Part shown: piece after piece, positions 62,802-64,000 of the stretch
How positions within the stretch are numbered: the first letter of the stretch is position 1
Layout: each line of letters starts with the position of its first letter
Assembly: GCF_011682175.1 (NCBI RefSeq)
Contig: NZ_WHJG01000008.1
Coordinates: 124,001-188,000 of the forward strand
Length of the DNA: 64,000 nt
Origin: Massilia frigida
Lineage (GTDB): Bacteria > Pseudomonadota > Gammaproteobacteria > Burkholderiales > Burkholderiaceae_D
Reading direction: 5' to 3'
The notes under the pieces: model-generated
The model's input: the letters and a program-made list of their open reading frames with translations, nothing else
Databases searched by the model: none
Told to the model about the DNA's origin: nothing
Translations under genes and position numbers: made by a program

Positions 62802-64000
62802 ATGGAAACAGCATGGAAGATGCGAGGAGCATACTCGGCAGGAACGCTGGCAATGGCGGCAACCCTGTGGGGTTGTGGCGGTGGCAGTGAGGCGCCCGCG
62901 CCGCCAGACACCAGGATATTGGCATCGGTCGCTGTCACGGAGGACGCCGCGACAGGGCAGGCTGCCAGCGTAGCCGCCAGCCAGGACGGTGCGGACGATG
63001 AGCTCGGCGCAGCTGCTGGAGATTCCGGCGACGCCGCGCTGGCCAGCGTCTACGGACGCAAGGAAATCTACGGCATTGTCAACCTGGCGCCGCCGCCTGT
63101 GTATATTGCCAGGATCAATGCCCGCGGCCAGGCCACGTTCGAATATACCGCGCCCGACAACCGCTTGCACGTCGGCTATTTCGATGGTGCCCGCATCATC
63201 GATGTCAGCCCGCCGCACGCCCTTGTCACCACGCTCGGCGCGCTCAACGACAGGGGAGACGTGGCGGCGCAGACGCGCTTCCCGCGCGAGCCGGTGCCCA
63301 CGCCGTTCCAGCCGTTTCGCTGGACTGCGAGCGGCGCCAGGGTCATGCTGGCGACCCTGAGCGCTGAAGGGGACACCTTTGTCAACGACATCAACAAGCA
63401 TGGGGAAATCGTCGGCGCCTCGCGCACCGGTCCGGGTGATGAGCCGTTCCGCGCCGTCCGCTGGACCGCGCAAAACAGGCTGCTGCCGCTGCCGGTACCG
63501 GCCGGTTTCGGCCAATCGTTCGCCGGCGACATCAATGAATACAATATGAGCGTCGGGACCGCCGACGATGCTGCCGGCAATGCGCATGTGTTCATCTGGG
63601 ATGGCGCCGGGCGCGCGACCGATCTGGGCACGTTCGGGGCGACGACGGCATGGGTGACAGGGATCAATAACCGGGGCGAGATCGCCGGCATGCTCAACGC
63701 GAGCGCTCCCGATTTCCAGGCCTTTCTGTATAGCCCTGGCAAGGGGGCGATCCGTCTCGGTCCCGCCACCGCAGTGACCAAGCTGAACGAGGTCGGCGAG
63801 CTGGTCGGCCGCATCGTGCGTCCGAATGAAGAAAACCATGCCTTTGTGTTCTCGCGCAAGCGCGGCCTGGTCGATCTGCACCAGCCGCAGTTTCTTGTTT
63901 CGGAAGCGGGCGACATCAATGACAGCGGCGTGGTGGTGGGCTTGACGCGGCGCGCCGGCGACGCCGACACCCGGGCTTTTCGCTGGACGCGCGCCGGCCA
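62802..64000 (+). CDS. HAF-repeat lipoprotein (partial)
   Basis: A lipoprotein frame that runs off the right edge after about 399 codons. METAWKMRGAYSAGTLAMAA leads to the lipobox TLWGC, followed by GGGSEAPAPPD and an acidic Ala-rich linker. The body shows HAF-type extracellular repeats: FRAVRWTAQNRLLPLPVPAG, VFIWDGAGRATDLGTFGATT, INNRGEIAGMLNASAPDFQA and DINDSGVVVGLTRRAG. These form beta-propellers on secreted or surface proteins. GGAG lies 8 bp before the ATG. It is the third propeller lipoprotein in the window. Function unknown. Confidence 0.8.
   Translation, partial: METAWKMRGAYSAGTLAMAATLWGCGGGSEAPAPPDTRILASVAVTEDAATGQAASVAASQDGADDELGAAAGDSGDAALASVYGRKEIYGIVNLAPPPVYIARINARGQATFEYTAPDNRLHVGYFDGARIIDVSPPHALVTTLGALNDRGDVAAQTRFPREPVPTPFQPFRWTASGARVMLATLSAEGDTFVNDINKHGEIVGASRTGPGDEPFRAVRWTAQNRLLPLPVPAGFGQSFAGDINEYNMSVGTADDAAGNAHVFIWDGAGRATDLGTFGATTAWVTGINNRGEIAGMLNASAPDFQAFLYSPGKGAIRLGPATAVTKLNEVGELVGRIVRPNEENHAFVFSRKRGLVDLHQPQFLVSEAGDINDSGVVVGLTRRAGDADTRAFRWTRAG

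Overview
The window is GC-rich, densely coded DNA from a Gram-negative betaproteobacterium, most likely Burkholderiales/Oxalobacteraceae (Massilia, Duganella or Janthinobacterium-like). This rests on the block lpxH-ppiB-ppiA-cysS-alkA-accA-tilS-lysC-tRNA-Ser, the tRNA-Leu/rnr/rlmB block, a phasin, and the general gene content. The genus is an inference; no rRNA is present.

Region 1 (1-16631, all minus strand) is a surface-polysaccharide locus. Read in transcription order it encodes a WbpM/FlaA1-type UDP-sugar 4,6-dehydratase, then a WbpA-B-D-E set that would make UDP-2,3-diacetamido-2,3-dideoxy-glucuronic acid. Next come a Wzx-like flippase, a Wzy/O-antigen-ligase-like membrane protein, a GT4 transferase, a GNAT-fold protein, a polysaccharide deacetylase-like protein, a second GT4 and a second DegT aminotransferase. 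It ends with a short PglC-like phosphoglycosyl transferase, a PAP2 phosphatase and an AT3 acyltransferase cut by the left edge.

Region 2 (16632-26063) is mixed. It holds an internally deleted, frameshifted dnaK remnant, a GH19 lysozyme/chitinase-like gene, a DUF1460 lipoprotein, two small basic proteins, the divergent argP/argO pair with a clear dyad operator, and a four-gene LiaI-LiaF-LytS-LytR type envelope-sensing operon.

Region 3 (26064-34619, mostly minus) has a RecB-like nuclease/Rad3-type helicase fusion beside a FAN1-like VRR-NUC nuclease, a one-TM Ala/Lys-rich protein, a phasin, a small exported protein, a histidine kinase lacking its phosphoacceptor box and a serine hydrolase.

Region 4 (34690-44064) has two identical tRNA-Leu(CAG) genes, rnr, rlmB, cysE and a yceH-type gene. 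It also has a decayed GT1 glycosyltransferase fused by deletion to a divergent TetR gene, and a YtrA-type GntR/ABC-transporter operon preceded by a 14-codon leader ORF.

Region 5 (44344-58442) has two paralogous NHL-repeat lipoproteins and then the conserved housekeeping block. That block ends in tandem tRNA-Ser(GCT) genes, a YfdX remnant and an orphan Rieske protein in which one histidine ligand is replaced by arginine.

Region 6 (58443-64000) has a SRPBCC protein, an M20 peptidase, a DJ-1/PfpI protein, a DUF2135 protein and a HAF-repeat lipoprotein cut by the right edge. No CRISPR, prophage or insertion sequence was recognised. The most noteworthy items are decayed or atypical versions of known families (Rieske, kinase, dnaK, GT1/TetR) and the two-nuclease/helicase pair; none is clearly a new system.
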